NCBI GenBank assembly: GCA_020048405.1 | Contig: JAIFMP010000106.1 | Coordinates: 1-38,592, forward strand | Reading direction: 5' to 3' | Length of the DNA stretch: 38,592 nucleotides | DNA from: Hydrogenophaga sp. | GTDB taxonomy: Bacteria > Pseudomonadota > Gammaproteobacteria > Burkholderiales > Burkholderiaceae_C | In this document: one piece after another, positions 6,924-16,674 of the stretch | Layout of the letters: each line of letters starts with the position of its first letter | Position numbering within the stretch: the stretch's first letter is position 1 | Position numbers and translations under genes: made by a program | Notes under the pieces: model-generated | Told to the model about the DNA's origin: nothing | Seen by the model: only the letters and a program-made list of their open reading frames with translations | Databases searched by the model: none

Positions 6924-9381
6924 ATCCCCACGCAGCGGGCGTCCAAAAACGCCCGTTGGCCACCCATCTACCCCGCCCCCTGTGCCCACGCTCACCGTGG
7001 CGTATCAGGATGCTCTCGCAAAACATCGTCTGGGTCAGCTTGCCCATGCCCAGCAACTCTACAACCAAGTTCTTGCAGTCGATCCACAGCACTTCGGTGC
7101 GGCCCACATGCTTGGGGTGTTGTTGTATCAGCTCGGCCAACACCAGCAAGCCCATGGCTACTTGAACAGGGCACTGCAAATCGACCCAAAATCGCCCGCT
7201 GCTCACACCAACATGGGGCTGGTGCTCGGTGCAGTCGGGCGTCACGATGATGCTTTGCGCTGCCACGATCAGGCTTTGAAGCTACATCCCGATTTTGTGG
7301 AGGCCTGGATCAACAGGGGAGGGGCGCTCAAGGAACTGCGGCGCTGGTCTGATGCCTTGCACAGCTACGACCAAGCCTTGCAACGCCGTCCAGCAGCTCC
7401 CCAGATCGAACTCAACCGCAGCATCGTACTGTTCGAGATCGGAAACACCACAGAGGCACTGGCCATTCTCGATCAGCTCATTGAAATACACCCGGGCTTT
7501 CTGCAAGCGCGTTACCAGCGTGGCAGTGCTTTCATTGACCTTGAACGATTTTCCGAGGCTCAAAACGACCTGGATCACGTTGTCCAGTCCGCTCCAGATT
7601 TCGCAGACGCGTGGGTTCAAAAAGCCCACCTGTGCAAGCGCTTGAACAAACTCGATGATTCATTGGTCTGCATCGATCATGCATTGTCAATAGCCCCCGC
7701 CAAGGCCAAGGCACACTTCATCAAAGGTCAGTTGCTGAAGACTTTAGGTGAATGGCTTGAAGCCATTCAGTGCTTCAGCAATGCGCTCCTTGTGGAGCCT
7801 GAAAATGCAGTCTATTTATTCCATCGAGGAGTGCTATATGCAATGATGGGCGAAAAAGCCAAATCACTCGATGATTTGGATCACGCATTGCAGGTGGACC
7901 CCTCTTTCATCCAGGCATACATTGGTCGCTCTAGCCTCTTGAGTTATGCGCGTATGTTTCCGGATGCGCTGGCTGATTTATTGCGAGCAAGAGAACTGAG
8001 TTCCGGTGGAAAAAGCCACCAAATTTCATCTTTCATTCTCAAGGTTAAATCCCATTTGTGTGACTGGTCAGACTGGGGTATTCTGCAGCAGGAGTTGATC
8101 ACGGAAGTGTATTCGAGTGCCATCTCTTATGGCTCATTTGCACTTCTCTCGCTGACAGATGACCCAAGCCTCCATCTCCATGCGGCAAAGAGTCAAGGCA
8201 ATGTGCTTTCGTCTTTAAGTGACCGACTTGGTACGATCAAGCCGAAAGACGGAGTTGAAAAAATCCGTGTCGGCTACTATTCTGCCGATTATTCACAACA
8301 CGCCACAATGATCCTGATGGCGGAGTTGTTTGAGCTGCATGACCGCCAAGGCTTCGAGTGGTACGCCTTTTCCTTTGGCGAGCCAGACCAAACCGACCCC
8401 ATGTACCGTCGTGCCCATGTCGCGTTTGATCGCTTCATTGATGTGCGTGGTTTGTCCCCGTTGGAAATAGCCAAACTGTCCCGGGAACTTCAAATCGATA
8501 TCGCTGTTGATCTGAAGGGTGATACCGAAGACTCACGCTCGTCAATTTTTGCCTATCGGGCAGCACCGATACAGGTCAATTACCTCGGGTATCCGGGCAC
8601 CATGGGCACCACCTATCACGACTACATCATTGCCGATGCCTGGGTCGTACCAGATTCCCTCAAAGAGCATTACACCGAAAAGGTGGTCCGTTTACCCAAC
8701 AGTTATCAGGTCAATGACAGAAAGCGCCAAATCTCTGACCGGCCATTTTCCCGCAAAGACTGTGGCCTCCCGGAACAAGGTGTTGTTTACGCATGCTTCA
8801 ATGCCGTCCACAAAATCACGCCGGAGGTCTTTGCCAGTTGGATGCGAATCCTCTTGGCAGTGCCAGAAAGTGTTCTGTGGCTCTTTGAGGGCAACCAATG
8901 GGCGCCCAGCAACTTGCGCAGCCAGGCAGAACTGCACGGCATCGATCCTCAGCGGTTGATCTTTGCTCCAACCATGTTCCACCCCGACCACTTGGCGCGC
9001 CTTCAACTGGTCGATTTGTTTTTGGACACCTTGCCCTACAACGCGCACACCACTGCCAGCGACGCCTTGTGGGCAGGCGTACCTGTGCTCACGCGAATGG
9101 GCCAATCCTTCGCAGCAAGGGTCGCAGCGAGCCTGTTATCTGCCGTGGGCTTGCCTGAATTGATCACCCAAACGCCCGAAGAGTACGGAACCTTGGCCAT
9201 AGATTTAGGGCAGCACCCTGCTCGCCTGCACTCTTTAAAACAGCGCCTTCAAATCCTCCGCAGCAGCGCACCGCTATTTGACACGCCTCAATTCGCCAGA
9301 CACCTGGAGTCCGCATTCCGGCTGATGGTGCAGCGCCAGCAAACGGGTCTCCCGCCCGATCACTTTGACATCGAGTCCTGA
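6916..9381 (+). CDS. TPR + GT41 (O-GlcNAc-transferase/SPINDLY-like) glycosyltransferase, copy 1
   Basis: The 821-residue protein has about ten tetratricopeptide repeats in residues ~25-375 (for example HMLGVLLYQLGQHQQAHGYL) and a GT41 catalytic half from ~450. Visible hallmarks are GYYSADYSQHATM with H462, where OGT has its active-site histidine; NYLGYPGTMG; HKITPEVFASW with K633, matching the UDP-binding lysine; and DLFLDTLPYNAHTTASDALW. Most relatives read KGYT before the LGYPGT block; here it is KGDT. GT41 enzymes transfer a sugar from UDP-GlcNAc or a related donor to Ser/Thr of proteins in the cytoplasm. It overlaps the preceding gene by 8 bases and is followed 14 bases later by a paralogue. 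The target protein is not evident. Confidence 0.86.
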   Translation: MSKSPRSGRPKTPVGHPSTPPPVPTLTVAYQDALAKHRLGQLAHAQQLYNQVLAVDPQHFGAAHMLGVLLYQLGQHQQAHGYLNRALQIDPKSPAAHTNMGLVLGAVGRHDDALRCHDQALKLHPDFVEAWINRGGALKELRRWSDALHSYDQALQRRPAAPQIELNRSIVLFEIGNTTEALAILDQLIEIHPGFLQARYQRGSAFIDLERFSEAQNDLDHVVQSAPDFADAWVQKAHLCKRLNKLDDSLVCIDHALSIAPAKAKAHFIKGQLLKTLGEWLEAIQCFSNALLVEPENAVYLFHRGVLYAMMGEKAKSLDDLDHALQVDPSFIQAYIGRSSLLSYARMFPDALADLLRARELSSGGKSHQISSFILKVKSHLCDWSDWGILQQELITEVYSSAISYGSFALLSLTDDPSLHLHAAKSQGNVLSSLSDRLGTIKPKDGVEKIRVGYYSADYSQHATMILMAELFELHDRQGFEWYAFSFGEPDQTDPMYRRAHVAFDRFIDVRGLSPLEIAKLSRELQIDIAVDLKGDTEDSRSSIFAYRAAPIQVNYLGYPGTMGTTYHDYIIADAWVVPDSLKEHYTEKVVRLPNSYQVNDRKRQISDRPFSRKDCGLPEQGVVYACFNAVHKITPEVFASWMRILLAVPESVLWLFEGNQWAPSNLRSQAELHGIDPQRLIFAPTMFHPDHLARLQLVDLFLDTLPYNAHTTASDALWAGVPVLTRMGQSFAARVAASLLSAVGLPELITQTPEEYGTLAIDLGQHPARLHSLKQRLQILRSSAPLFDTPQFARHLESAFRLMVQRQQTGLPPDHFDIES

Positions 9382-9395
9382 ATCAACTGCCAACA

Positions 9396-11780
9396 ATGAA
9401 GATCGATTTCAGCAAACAACCCAGACTCGTTCAGTGGAATGTCCCATTTCAGCAAGTCGCCAAACCGTCATTGGATACTCTGCTGGCCCAGGCTGCACAG
9501 CATGTAGCCAATGGAGACGTTCGTTCAGCCCATGCCCTGTTGGTCAAGGCGGTGGAGGGCTATCCGCCTGATCCGCGTCCCTATCGCGAGTTGGCCCGCC
9601 TGGCCGAGGCGCTGGGGCGGTACGAAAACGCGCTCGCCTGCCACGATCAGGCACTCGCCCTGCAAGCCAGCCACGCGCCCACAATGTTGGCAAAAGCCCA
9701 GACATTGATTCAATTGGCAAAATGGGACGACGCAAAACAGGTCGTTTGTCAAGTGCTCAACGCATCAGACGGCAACCCTGAAGCGTTGGTTTTGTTGGCC
9801 GGCCTAGAGCACCAAGCGGGAGACAGGGCCACCGCCGAAAATCACCTCCGTTCTGTCCTGCGTGCGCAGCCTGCGCACGCAGGGGCGCTCAATGCCCTCG
9901 GCAAACTTCAGTTGGCCAGCGGCGATCGTCTCGGCGCACTGCAATCCTTTGAGCTGTCGACCCAATCCGATCCGGCGCAGCCTGAGCCGTGGATCAATCT
10001 CGGCGTTACCCTCATTGCCACAGGTGCCAAGCGAGAAAAAGCGTTGGACTGCTATCGCCGTGCCCTGCAGCTTGATCCAAAGCAACCTGACGCGCACTTC
10101 AACCTAGGCACCGCCTTGTTTGCTGGCAAGGCATACAAAATTGCGGCCTACCATCTACAGCAAGCCATTGCCGCCAGGCCCACCCATGAACAGGCATACA
10201 TCAACTTGGCTGTGGGCCTCAACGCAGTCATGCAGTTCAACCCTGCCTTGCAGGTTTGCGAGCGGGGCCACAAAATCTGCGGCGATACCCCCGCTTTGTG
10301 GGCAAGCAAAGCCGAGTCTCTCGCCAACTTGGGCCGCCACCTCGAGGCCATAGACGCAGCACACAAGTCCATCAGTCTTGGGTATCCCGCGGCCGATTTA
10401 TGTGCACAGCTGGCCGCTTGGCATCGAACCCTGTGCAATTGGACGGTTGAAGGCAGTGACGCGAATGACTGGCGCAACTGGATTGCCGAGGGTTTGAAGG
10501 TAAATCCCTTCACATTGCTCTCCATCGACGACGACCCATTCGTTCAAAAGACCGCTGCAACACAGTCTGTCGAGGCCTTTCAATCACTGTCAAGTCCCCC
10601 GCAGCCTGATCGTGCCGTGCGTATTCACACCAAGCTTCGAGTGGGGTACATCTCGCCCGATTTTCGGAGCCACCCCATCATGACCATCTTGGCCACGGTG
10701 TTCGAGGCACATGACCGCGCTGCGTTCGAGTGGTATGCATTTTCCCTTGTTGCAGCCCCACAAGATCCAGCACAAATCCAGGCGCAAGCCACGTTCGATC
10801 ACTTTCTGGACGTCAGTGAATGGTCTGATGAAGAGATAGTCGTTCAGGCCAGAGAGTTGCAGATTGACGTCATGGTTGATTTGGCTGGCCATACCCATGG
10901 AAGTCGCATGTCGGCATTGGCCATGCGCTGCGCGCCAGTGCAAGTCACCTACATTGGTTACCCCGGCACCACAGCCACCCCAAACATTGACTACCTCTTT
11001 GGCAGCCCGGTAGTTACCCCTGCAGGCAGTGAGTCGTGGATGACCGAGCAGCCGGTTCAGCTGCCTTGGCTGGTTCCCATCTCGCCTCGCCGGGTGTCTG
11101 AGCATGTATGGACGCGTGCTGAGGCGGGTTTGCCTGCAGATGCTTTCGTGTACTGCAGTTTCAATAACAACTACAAATTCACCCCCGAAATGTTCAGTGC
11201 GTGGGCGCGTATCCTGCTTCAGGTCCCCGGCAGCATTTTGTGGCTCTATGCCAAAACGCCTCAGGTGCAAGCCAGTTTGCGCAGCGAAGCTCAGGCCCGT
11301 GGTCTCAACCCTGATCGCCTCGTTTTCGCCGGCTCCGTCCCCATGCCTGACTACCTGGCCCGAATGCGCTTGGCCGACCTGTTTTTGGATACCCACCCCT
11401 ACAATGCCCACACAACGGCACTGGATGCAGTCTGGGTGGGTTTGCCTGTGCTGACATTCACTGGCTCGTCCTTCGTCAGTCGCATGGCGGCTGGTGTCCT
11501 GTCGTCCATTGGCATGGACGATCTGATTGCCACCAGCCTGCAAGATTACGAGGCCCGTGCAGTTGCCATCGGCCTGGGCCTCAAGCCCCTTGCCCCATTG
11601 CGTCAACAACTGCTCAATCCAGCCACAAGAGCCACTCCGCCCTTTGATGCCACGGCATTTGCTCGCCTCCTTGAAGCCGCCTACACGGCCATGCATCAAA
11701 GGGCCACCGCGGGTGAAGCACCAGCCCCCCTGCGCATTGATGCCCAAGGCAGGCCAACATTCGGTCCCTTCATGGAATAA
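9396..11780 (+). CDS. TPR + GT41 (O-GlcNAc-transferase-like) glycosyltransferase, copy 2
   Basis: The 794-residue paralogue of the preceding gene has TPRs over residues ~25-330 and a GT41 half from ~410. H426 lies in GYISPDFRSHPIM, VDLAGHTHGSR precedes TYIGYPGTTA, K594 lies in NNYKFTPEMF, and DLFLDTHPYNAHTTALDAVW follows. The catalytic-site residues expected for the family are therefore present. The two copies are clearly diverged, so this is not a recent duplication; they may differ in acceptor choice through their TPR superhelices. ATG 9396 is preceded by AACTGCCAACA with no strong ribosome site, suggesting coupling to copy 1. Protein glycosylation in the cytoplasm is the family role; a glycan-related role is possible from context. 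Confidence 0.86.
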   Translation: MKIDFSKQPRLVQWNVPFQQVAKPSLDTLLAQAAQHVANGDVRSAHALLVKAVEGYPPDPRPYRELARLAEALGRYENALACHDQALALQASHAPTMLAKAQTLIQLAKWDDAKQVVCQVLNASDGNPEALVLLAGLEHQAGDRATAENHLRSVLRAQPAHAGALNALGKLQLASGDRLGALQSFELSTQSDPAQPEPWINLGVTLIATGAKREKALDCYRRALQLDPKQPDAHFNLGTALFAGKAYKIAAYHLQQAIAARPTHEQAYINLAVGLNAVMQFNPALQVCERGHKICGDTPALWASKAESLANLGRHLEAIDAAHKSISLGYPAADLCAQLAAWHRTLCNWTVEGSDANDWRNWIAEGLKVNPFTLLSIDDDPFVQKTAATQSVEAFQSLSSPPQPDRAVRIHTKLRVGYISPDFRSHPIMTILATVFEAHDRAAFEWYAFSLVAAPQDPAQIQAQATFDHFLDVSEWSDEEIVVQARELQIDVMVDLAGHTHGSRMSALAMRCAPVQVTYIGYPGTTATPNIDYLFGSPVVTPAGSESWMTEQPVQLPWLVPISPRRVSEHVWTRAEAGLPADAFVYCSFNNNYKFTPEMFSAWARILLQVPGSILWLYAKTPQVQASLRSEAQARGLNPDRLVFAGSVPMPDYLARMRLADLFLDTHPYNAHTTALDAVWVGLPVLTFTGSSFVSRMAAGVLSSIGMDDLIATSLQDYEARAVAIGLGLKPLAPLRQQLLNPATRATPPFDATAFARLLEAAYTAMHQRATAGEAPAPLRIDAQGRPTFGPFME

Positions 11781-11816
11781 ACTCATAAGTTGTAGAGAGT
11801 TGTGTAAAGGGAGAAT

Positions 11817-12467
11817 GTGTCAGTGATCGTGCGTCAACTGCTGTGTGTCTGTGCGCTTTGTACGGTCATGCCTGCCCAAGCCACAGCCTTGTGGACCTAT
11901 GTCGACGCGCAAGGGGTCACCCACATCGGCAACGTGTCTCCGCCAAACACACGTCAAATCGAATGGTTGGCGGGAAAACCCTCTAGACCATCCTTTCGCC
12001 AAACAGGCGCTGATGGAGCTGCACCACATCGATGGCCAAGATACGCTGAGGTTCGGCCTCTGCTAGAGGCTGCTGCCCGTATGCACGACGTTGATCCAGC
12101 TCTCGTCACCGCAGTTGCAGCAGCCGAGTCTGGGTTCAACGCCAATGCCGTATCGCGCAAAGGGGCGTTGGGGTTGATGCAAATCATGCCTGATACCGGT
12201 GCCCGTTATGGGCTCGGTACCGACAAGCGCTTGGTGTCGGATGCCTTGGTGCAAAACCCGGGGCTCAATGCACAGATCGGCGCTAACTACTTGGCCGACT
12301 TGTTGAGGCAGTTCAACGGCGAGCTTGAGTTGGCCGTTGCAGCCTACAACGCGGGCGAAGGTGCTGTGCTTCGTCATGGCAAAAAAGTACCACCTTACCC
12401 TGAAACGCAGCAATACGTTTCAAACGTCATCCAGCTATACAACAAATTCGGGCCACTCAAACCCTGA
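11817..12467 (+). CDS. periplasmic lytic transglycosylase (SLT domain) with N-terminal DUF4124-like segment
   Basis: The 216-residue protein begins with a signal-like segment (LLCVCALCTVMPAQATA). A DUF4124-type strand follows (WTYVDAQGVTHIGNV), then a full SLT domain. The catalytic glutamate is E104 in AAAESGFN; GALGLMQIMPDTG and VAAYNAGEGAV are the usual family blocks. It cleaves peptidoglycan glycan strands. The listed start is GTG 11817; a second in-frame GTG at 11823 lies at better distance from AAGGGAGA and may be the true start. It sits between the GT41 pair and the TMTC-like pair and may open the wall for a surface glycan or glycoprotein, an inference from position. Confidence 0.85.
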   Translation: MSVIVRQLLCVCALCTVMPAQATALWTYVDAQGVTHIGNVSPPNTRQIEWLAGKPSRPSFRQTGADGAAPHRWPRYAEVRPLLEAAARMHDVDPALVTAVAAAESGFNANAVSRKGALGLMQIMPDTGARYGLGTDKRLVSDALVQNPGLNAQIGANYLADLLRQFNGELELAVAAYNAGEGAVLRHGKKVPPYPETQQYVSNVIQLYNKFGPLKP

Positions 12468-12505
12468 CCCGATGTTGCTAGGCAGCCAGACACCAGGAAA
12501 ACCGC

Positions 12506-14572
12506 GTGAATTTTTCAGTATTCCCCAGGGCACTTCGGCAGCCCATGATATTTGCTACGTTGATGGCCATTGGTGCAGCCCTTTTGTATTCCACCGGCCT
12601 GACACACAGGCTTATTTTCGATGATGGATGGGCCACCAGAAACCCAGCCATACTCTCTGCCCCCATCTCACTCGGTTTACAGCTTCGCAACCTGTCCTTG
12701 GCCAGCTTCCAGTTCATCTTTCAGTGGGTGGGCCCGGAGTTGCAATGGCAGCGGATGTTCAACATCGTTATCCACATCATCAATGGATGGCTGCTGTGGA
12801 CACTGAGCTTGGCTTTGCTGCGCCGCGCACTGAGTCAAGAGGCGTCGGCTGCCGATGCATCATTTCCAACTGAGCCCCGTCAATCGCCTGACCCAAGCCT
12901 GGTATCAGTGGCAGCGCCCGTGGCCGTTGGTCTTTGGTTGCTCAATCCCGTGGCTGTGTACGCGGTCCAATACCTCACCCAGCGCTCATCCCTGCTGGCC
13001 ACCTGCTTTGTACTGATTGGGTTGTTGGCTTTTATCAGGGCTTTACAGGCCCAGTCCGTAGTCGCACGCGCGCTATGGGGGGCAGCCGTGCTGGCAGCAT
13101 GCGCTCTGGCAATCATGTCCAAGGAGCACGCAGCACCAATGGTTGCGGCACTGCTGCCGCTCTATGTTTTTTGGAAGCGGCCCCCGCCTCGTCATCTATG
13201 GACGGCTGGCGTTGTGGCATTGGTCGTATCTGTACTCGCTGCAACCGCGCTTCTCAGCCGTAAGGGGTTTGCGCTTGGGCTGTTATATGAAGATCTCGCA
13301 GCTTCGTTTCTGCAGCAACTCAACGCTATTCGTCCTGAAGCAACAGAGAATGCTTACTCGCTAAGCATCATTAACCAACTCTGGCTATTCTTTCAGTATG
13401 GGGCGATATGGAACCTTCCTTGGCCGGGCTGGATGAGCATAGACGTCCGCCCCCCATTTCCTATGCAAGCCCACGCATTTCCGCACATCTTGGGCCCGGT
13501 CCTCTGGCTTTCGGCCGTTTGTGCTTCAATTTGGGCGCTGTTGGCAAAGTCCGGGCGCTTAGCGTTGCTTGGGTTACTCTTCCTAATCCCCTCCGCTTTT
13601 TTCCTCACTGAACTGGCCTACGTACGCTTGCAGGAACCTTTCGTGCTGTACCGCAGTTACTTGTGGTCAATTACGCTACCTGCGGTTTGGGCTATTTTGC
13701 TAGTCACGCTTATTGAAACCAAATGGCGGTTGGTGGCAGCAGGCGTGGCAATTTCCCTAGCGTGTGCTGCTGTGTCTTTCGAGCGCATACAAACACTTTA
13801 CGACGAAACAACCGCTTGGCGTGATGCGGTCGATAAGCTCGACTTGAGCGCGTCACCAAGTACTTTGGGCCGTTGGCGCGCGCCCCTCAATCTATCTCGC
13901 GCCGATCTCGTCAAAGGCAACTATCAGGAAGCGTTGCGCCACGCCCAACTGGCCGAAAAGCTCGGTGCGCCAAACGGCATGGCCCAATTCAATTCGGGCA
14001 ACGCATTGCTGGCACTGAGGCAGCCCAAGCAAGCGTTGCACTATTTTCAATTGGCCCAGAGCAAAGGCTACAGTGAGCCTGAGATTTGGATGTCCTTGGC
14101 CGCGTCGCTAGACCAACTCGGCCAGACGAGTGAAGCCATCTCTGTCTATGACCAAGCATTGGCCTCGCCGTTGCAGCCGCAGAACCGCCTCTTGGTGTTG
14201 CAACAGGTGGCCCGTTTGGCCAATGCTGTCGGCCGCTTTGACAATGCAAAAAGATATTACCAACAAATGCTGAGTTTGCAGCCAAACTTACCCGTCGCAT
14301 GGTTAGGGCTGGCCCATTCAAGCTTTCGTGCTGGCCAAATCCAGCCTGCGCTGGATACTCTAACCACTGCCATCTCTAAGCAACCACTGGCAGAGTTTTT
14401 TCATGCGAGGGGAATGTTGTATGCCCAGGTCGGTCAGCGTCAGCAGGCCCTGCAAAACCTGGCCGAAGCCGCAGCACGCGAACCCACCAACCCCACCTAC
14501 CAATCCGCACTGAAAGAACTGCAGAACCAACTTAAGCCCTCTGCCGGTGAGGTGTCACTTAAGAAGAAGTAA
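12506..14572 (+). CDS. TMTC-like membrane GT-C protein with C-terminal TPRs, copy 1
   Basis: The 688-residue protein has ~10 hydrophobic segments in residues ~1-415, then soluble TPRs to the end (ALRHAQLAEKLGAPNG, ALHYFQLAQSKGYSEP, AISVYDQALAS). After the first membrane segment comes LIFDDGW. An acidic pair in the first external loop is the GT-C hallmark and occurs in TMTC O-mannosyltransferases, which share the membrane-plus-TPR layout. Other shared-type blocks are QRMFNIVIHIINGWLLW and MSKEHAAPMVAALLPLYVFW. A lipid-linked-sugar-dependent O-glycosyltransferase acting at the outer face of the inner membrane is the best guess. The start is GTG 12506, ten bases after AGGAAA; ATG 12545 is an alternative. 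No enzymatic function is proven for such bacterial proteins as far as I know. Confidence 0.68.
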   Translation: MNFSVFPRALRQPMIFATLMAIGAALLYSTGLTHRLIFDDGWATRNPAILSAPISLGLQLRNLSLASFQFIFQWVGPELQWQRMFNIVIHIINGWLLWTLSLALLRRALSQEASAADASFPTEPRQSPDPSLVSVAAPVAVGLWLLNPVAVYAVQYLTQRSSLLATCFVLIGLLAFIRALQAQSVVARALWGAAVLAACALAIMSKEHAAPMVAALLPLYVFWKRPPPRHLWTAGVVALVVSVLAATALLSRKGFALGLLYEDLAASFLQQLNAIRPEATENAYSLSIINQLWLFFQYGAIWNLPWPGWMSIDVRPPFPMQAHAFPHILGPVLWLSAVCASIWALLAKSGRLALLGLLFLIPSAFFLTELAYVRLQEPFVLYRSYLWSITLPAVWAILLVTLIETKWRLVAAGVAISLACAAVSFERIQTLYDETTAWRDAVDKLDLSASPSTLGRWRAPLNLSRADLVKGNYQEALRHAQLAEKLGAPNGMAQFNSGNALLALRQPKQALHYFQLAQSKGYSEPEIWMSLAASLDQLGQTSEAISVYDQALASPLQPQNRLLVLQQVARLANAVGRFDNAKRYYQQMLSLQPNLPVAWLGLAHSSFRAGQIQPALDTLTTAISKQPLAEFFHARGMLYAQVGQRQQALQNLAEAAAREPTNPTYQSALKELQNQLKPSAGEVSLKKK

Positions 14573-14612
14573 TGCCTCAAATTCAAGCAATTCCATTCGG
14601 GTAGATTTCATC

Positions 14613-16640
14613 ATGATAGACACCAAGCGATTTTCCCAACTGGCCACGGCGTTTGCACTTGTCGCGGGTTTGGTGGGGCTGTATTCGTTGGGCCTGCATG
14701 CCAAACTCATTTTCGATGACGCTTGGATACGCATTGACGCCCAACGCCTTGTCGCTCCGGTATCGCTGCAACTCGACTTCCGTAGCTTGTTTTGGGCGAG
14801 TTTCCAAATCGTTCACCAATACATCGGGCAGGATTTGGTTTGGCAGCGGGCTTTCAACGTTTTTTTACATATAACCAATACCCTGTTGCTGTGGAGGTTG
14901 ACGGCTGTCTTGATGGGCAAGGCTTTGTCTGAGCAGGCAGCCAGACAGCAAAACAATCCTGGCAGTGTGTTCACCGCCATGCTTCAGCACAAGTCACTTC
15001 TCCACACGGCGGTGCCCGTCGCAGTTATCGCGTGGGCTTTCAATCCGGTGGCTGTCTACGCTGTGCAATACCTTATCCAGCGGACAACGCTGCTTGCAAC
15101 CATGTTTCTGCTCGTGTCCTGGCTCACATTCATCGGGGCATTTCAGGCACAGACCTCAGTACGCAAGTTGGCCCTTTGGGTCATCATGGGTGCGGCCTAT
15201 GTTCTGGCCGTCATGTCCAAGCAGCATGCAGCTCCTGGCATTGCCATCTTGCTGCCCATATTTGTCTTTTGGCGCCGCCCTTCTCGCTGTGATCTCGCGG
15301 TGGTGGGTAGCATTTTGGTCGGCGCCATTGCATTGGCAGCCGCTTGGACGGTTTACAAAGGTGGTTGGGCCCTGGGCACATTCACTGAGCCATTGGTTGG
15401 CCCCTTCCTGCAGCAACTCGAAGTGTTGCAACCCGGGGCGGGTCAGCAGGTTTATGCGCTGAGTGTGGTCAATCAGTTGTGGCTGTTCTTTCGCTACGGG
15501 ATTCACTGGCTCCTGCCTTGGGTGGGATGGCTGAGCATTGACATTCGTCCCACGTTCCCACTCAGTGCACATGCCTTCCCGCACGTGCTCGGTGCCGTGC
15601 TATTTTGCGTTGCGGTCTCGGCCTCTGTTTGGGTGGTGGCCAGGCAGCGCGGCATCGCGTCGTTGGCGGGGCTGGCTTTTCTGGTACCCGCTACTCTGTT
15701 CACCACCGAACTCGCCTTTGTCCGTCTTCAAGAGCCCTTTGTCCTTTACCGCAGTTACCTGTGGTCTGTTTCTCTCCCCGTCTTTTGGGCGCTTGCGCTA
15801 CTTGCTGTGTTCAGCCAACGCAAATGGCTCTATGCGGCAGGATTGGGGTTGGCGGTGGGTTTTGGTCTGCAGGCCCATGACCGCATCAAGAGCATGAGAG
15901 ACGATCCCACCGTATGGCAAGACGCGCTGGCCAAAACCAACACCAATGCCCCTGTCAACGCAATGGGTCGCTGGCGCGCACCACACAATTTAGCCCGGTG
16001 GGATTTGACGGAGGGCCGATACCAAGATGCATTGGCACACGCTCGGTTGGCAGACCAACTCGGCGCGCCTGATGGTTTGGCCAAATCCAAAATGGGCTTT
16101 GCACTCGTCGCGCTCCGTCGGCCTCAGGAGGCTTTGCCTCTGTTGATAGCAGCCAAAACTGAAGGATTTCTCAACCCAGAGCTATGGATTGCGATTGGCA
16201 GCGCCCTTGATCAAATGAACCGTGTTGACGAGGCGTTCGAAGCTTACGATCGCGCACTAAGTTCCAATTTATCAATCGACTATCGACCTAGAGCCCTTTT
16301 GGCGGCGGGCTACTTAGCCAACCGTACAGCGCAATACAAAAAGGCTGAGGGCTATTTTTCAGAGTTACATCGTATTCAGCCCACTGCCCCTGATGCTATC
16401 GTTGGTTTGGGCTTAAGCAAAGTGAAACAAGGTGCCGCAAAAGAGGCCTTGGACATTGTGACACAGGCTATTGCGCGCAAACCGCATGCGGAGCTTTTTT
16501 TCTTTCGTGCTCAGGTCAATTTCCATTTGCATAATCAGAAATCGGCCAACGAGGATGTGTTGGCGGCGCTTGCGCGAGATCCTCGAAACTTAGAATATAT
16601 AGGGTTTAAGGACCACATTCAGACTTCTTTGCGAAAGTAA
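14613..16640 (+). CDS. TMTC-like membrane GT-C protein with C-terminal TPRs, copy 2
   Basis: This 675-residue paralogue has the same plan as the preceding gene: LIFDDAW after the first membrane segment, FNPVAVYAVQYLIQRTTLL, MSKQHAAPGIAILLPIFVFW, a long LQEPFVLYRSYLWS stretch also present in copy 1, then TPRs (ALAHARLADQLGAPDGL, AFEAYDRALSSN). Identity with copy 1 is obvious across both halves, so they arose by tandem duplication. ATG 14613 is preferred to the GTG at 14547, whose 22 extra residues overlap the previous gene and are not membrane-like. A role beside copy 1 in transferring sugars from a polyprenyl-phosphate donor is inferred only from fold and context. Confidence 0.68.
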   Translation: MIDTKRFSQLATAFALVAGLVGLYSLGLHAKLIFDDAWIRIDAQRLVAPVSLQLDFRSLFWASFQIVHQYIGQDLVWQRAFNVFLHITNTLLLWRLTAVLMGKALSEQAARQQNNPGSVFTAMLQHKSLLHTAVPVAVIAWAFNPVAVYAVQYLIQRTTLLATMFLLVSWLTFIGAFQAQTSVRKLALWVIMGAAYVLAVMSKQHAAPGIAILLPIFVFWRRPSRCDLAVVGSILVGAIALAAAWTVYKGGWALGTFTEPLVGPFLQQLEVLQPGAGQQVYALSVVNQLWLFFRYGIHWLLPWVGWLSIDIRPTFPLSAHAFPHVLGAVLFCVAVSASVWVVARQRGIASLAGLAFLVPATLFTTELAFVRLQEPFVLYRSYLWSVSLPVFWALALLAVFSQRKWLYAAGLGLAVGFGLQAHDRIKSMRDDPTVWQDALAKTNTNAPVNAMGRWRAPHNLARWDLTEGRYQDALAHARLADQLGAPDGLAKSKMGFALVALRRPQEALPLLIAAKTEGFLNPELWIAIGSALDQMNRVDEAFEAYDRALSSNLSIDYRPRALLAAGYLANRTAQYKKAEGYFSELHRIQPTAPDAIVGLGLSKVKQGAAKEALDIVTQAIARKPHAELFFFRAQVNFHLHNQKSANEDVLAALARDPRNLEYIGFKDHIQTSLRK

Positions 16641-16674
16641 AACGTAAGTGGTAGGCCTTGGCGTAAAGCGGAAA

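Noticed and set aside
12506-16640. Wzy O-antigen polymerases
   Set aside because: Two adjacent near-identical-plan proteins with long TPR tails and an early LIFDD pair fit the TMTC/GT-C layout better than Wzy, and the locus uses an ABC exporter.
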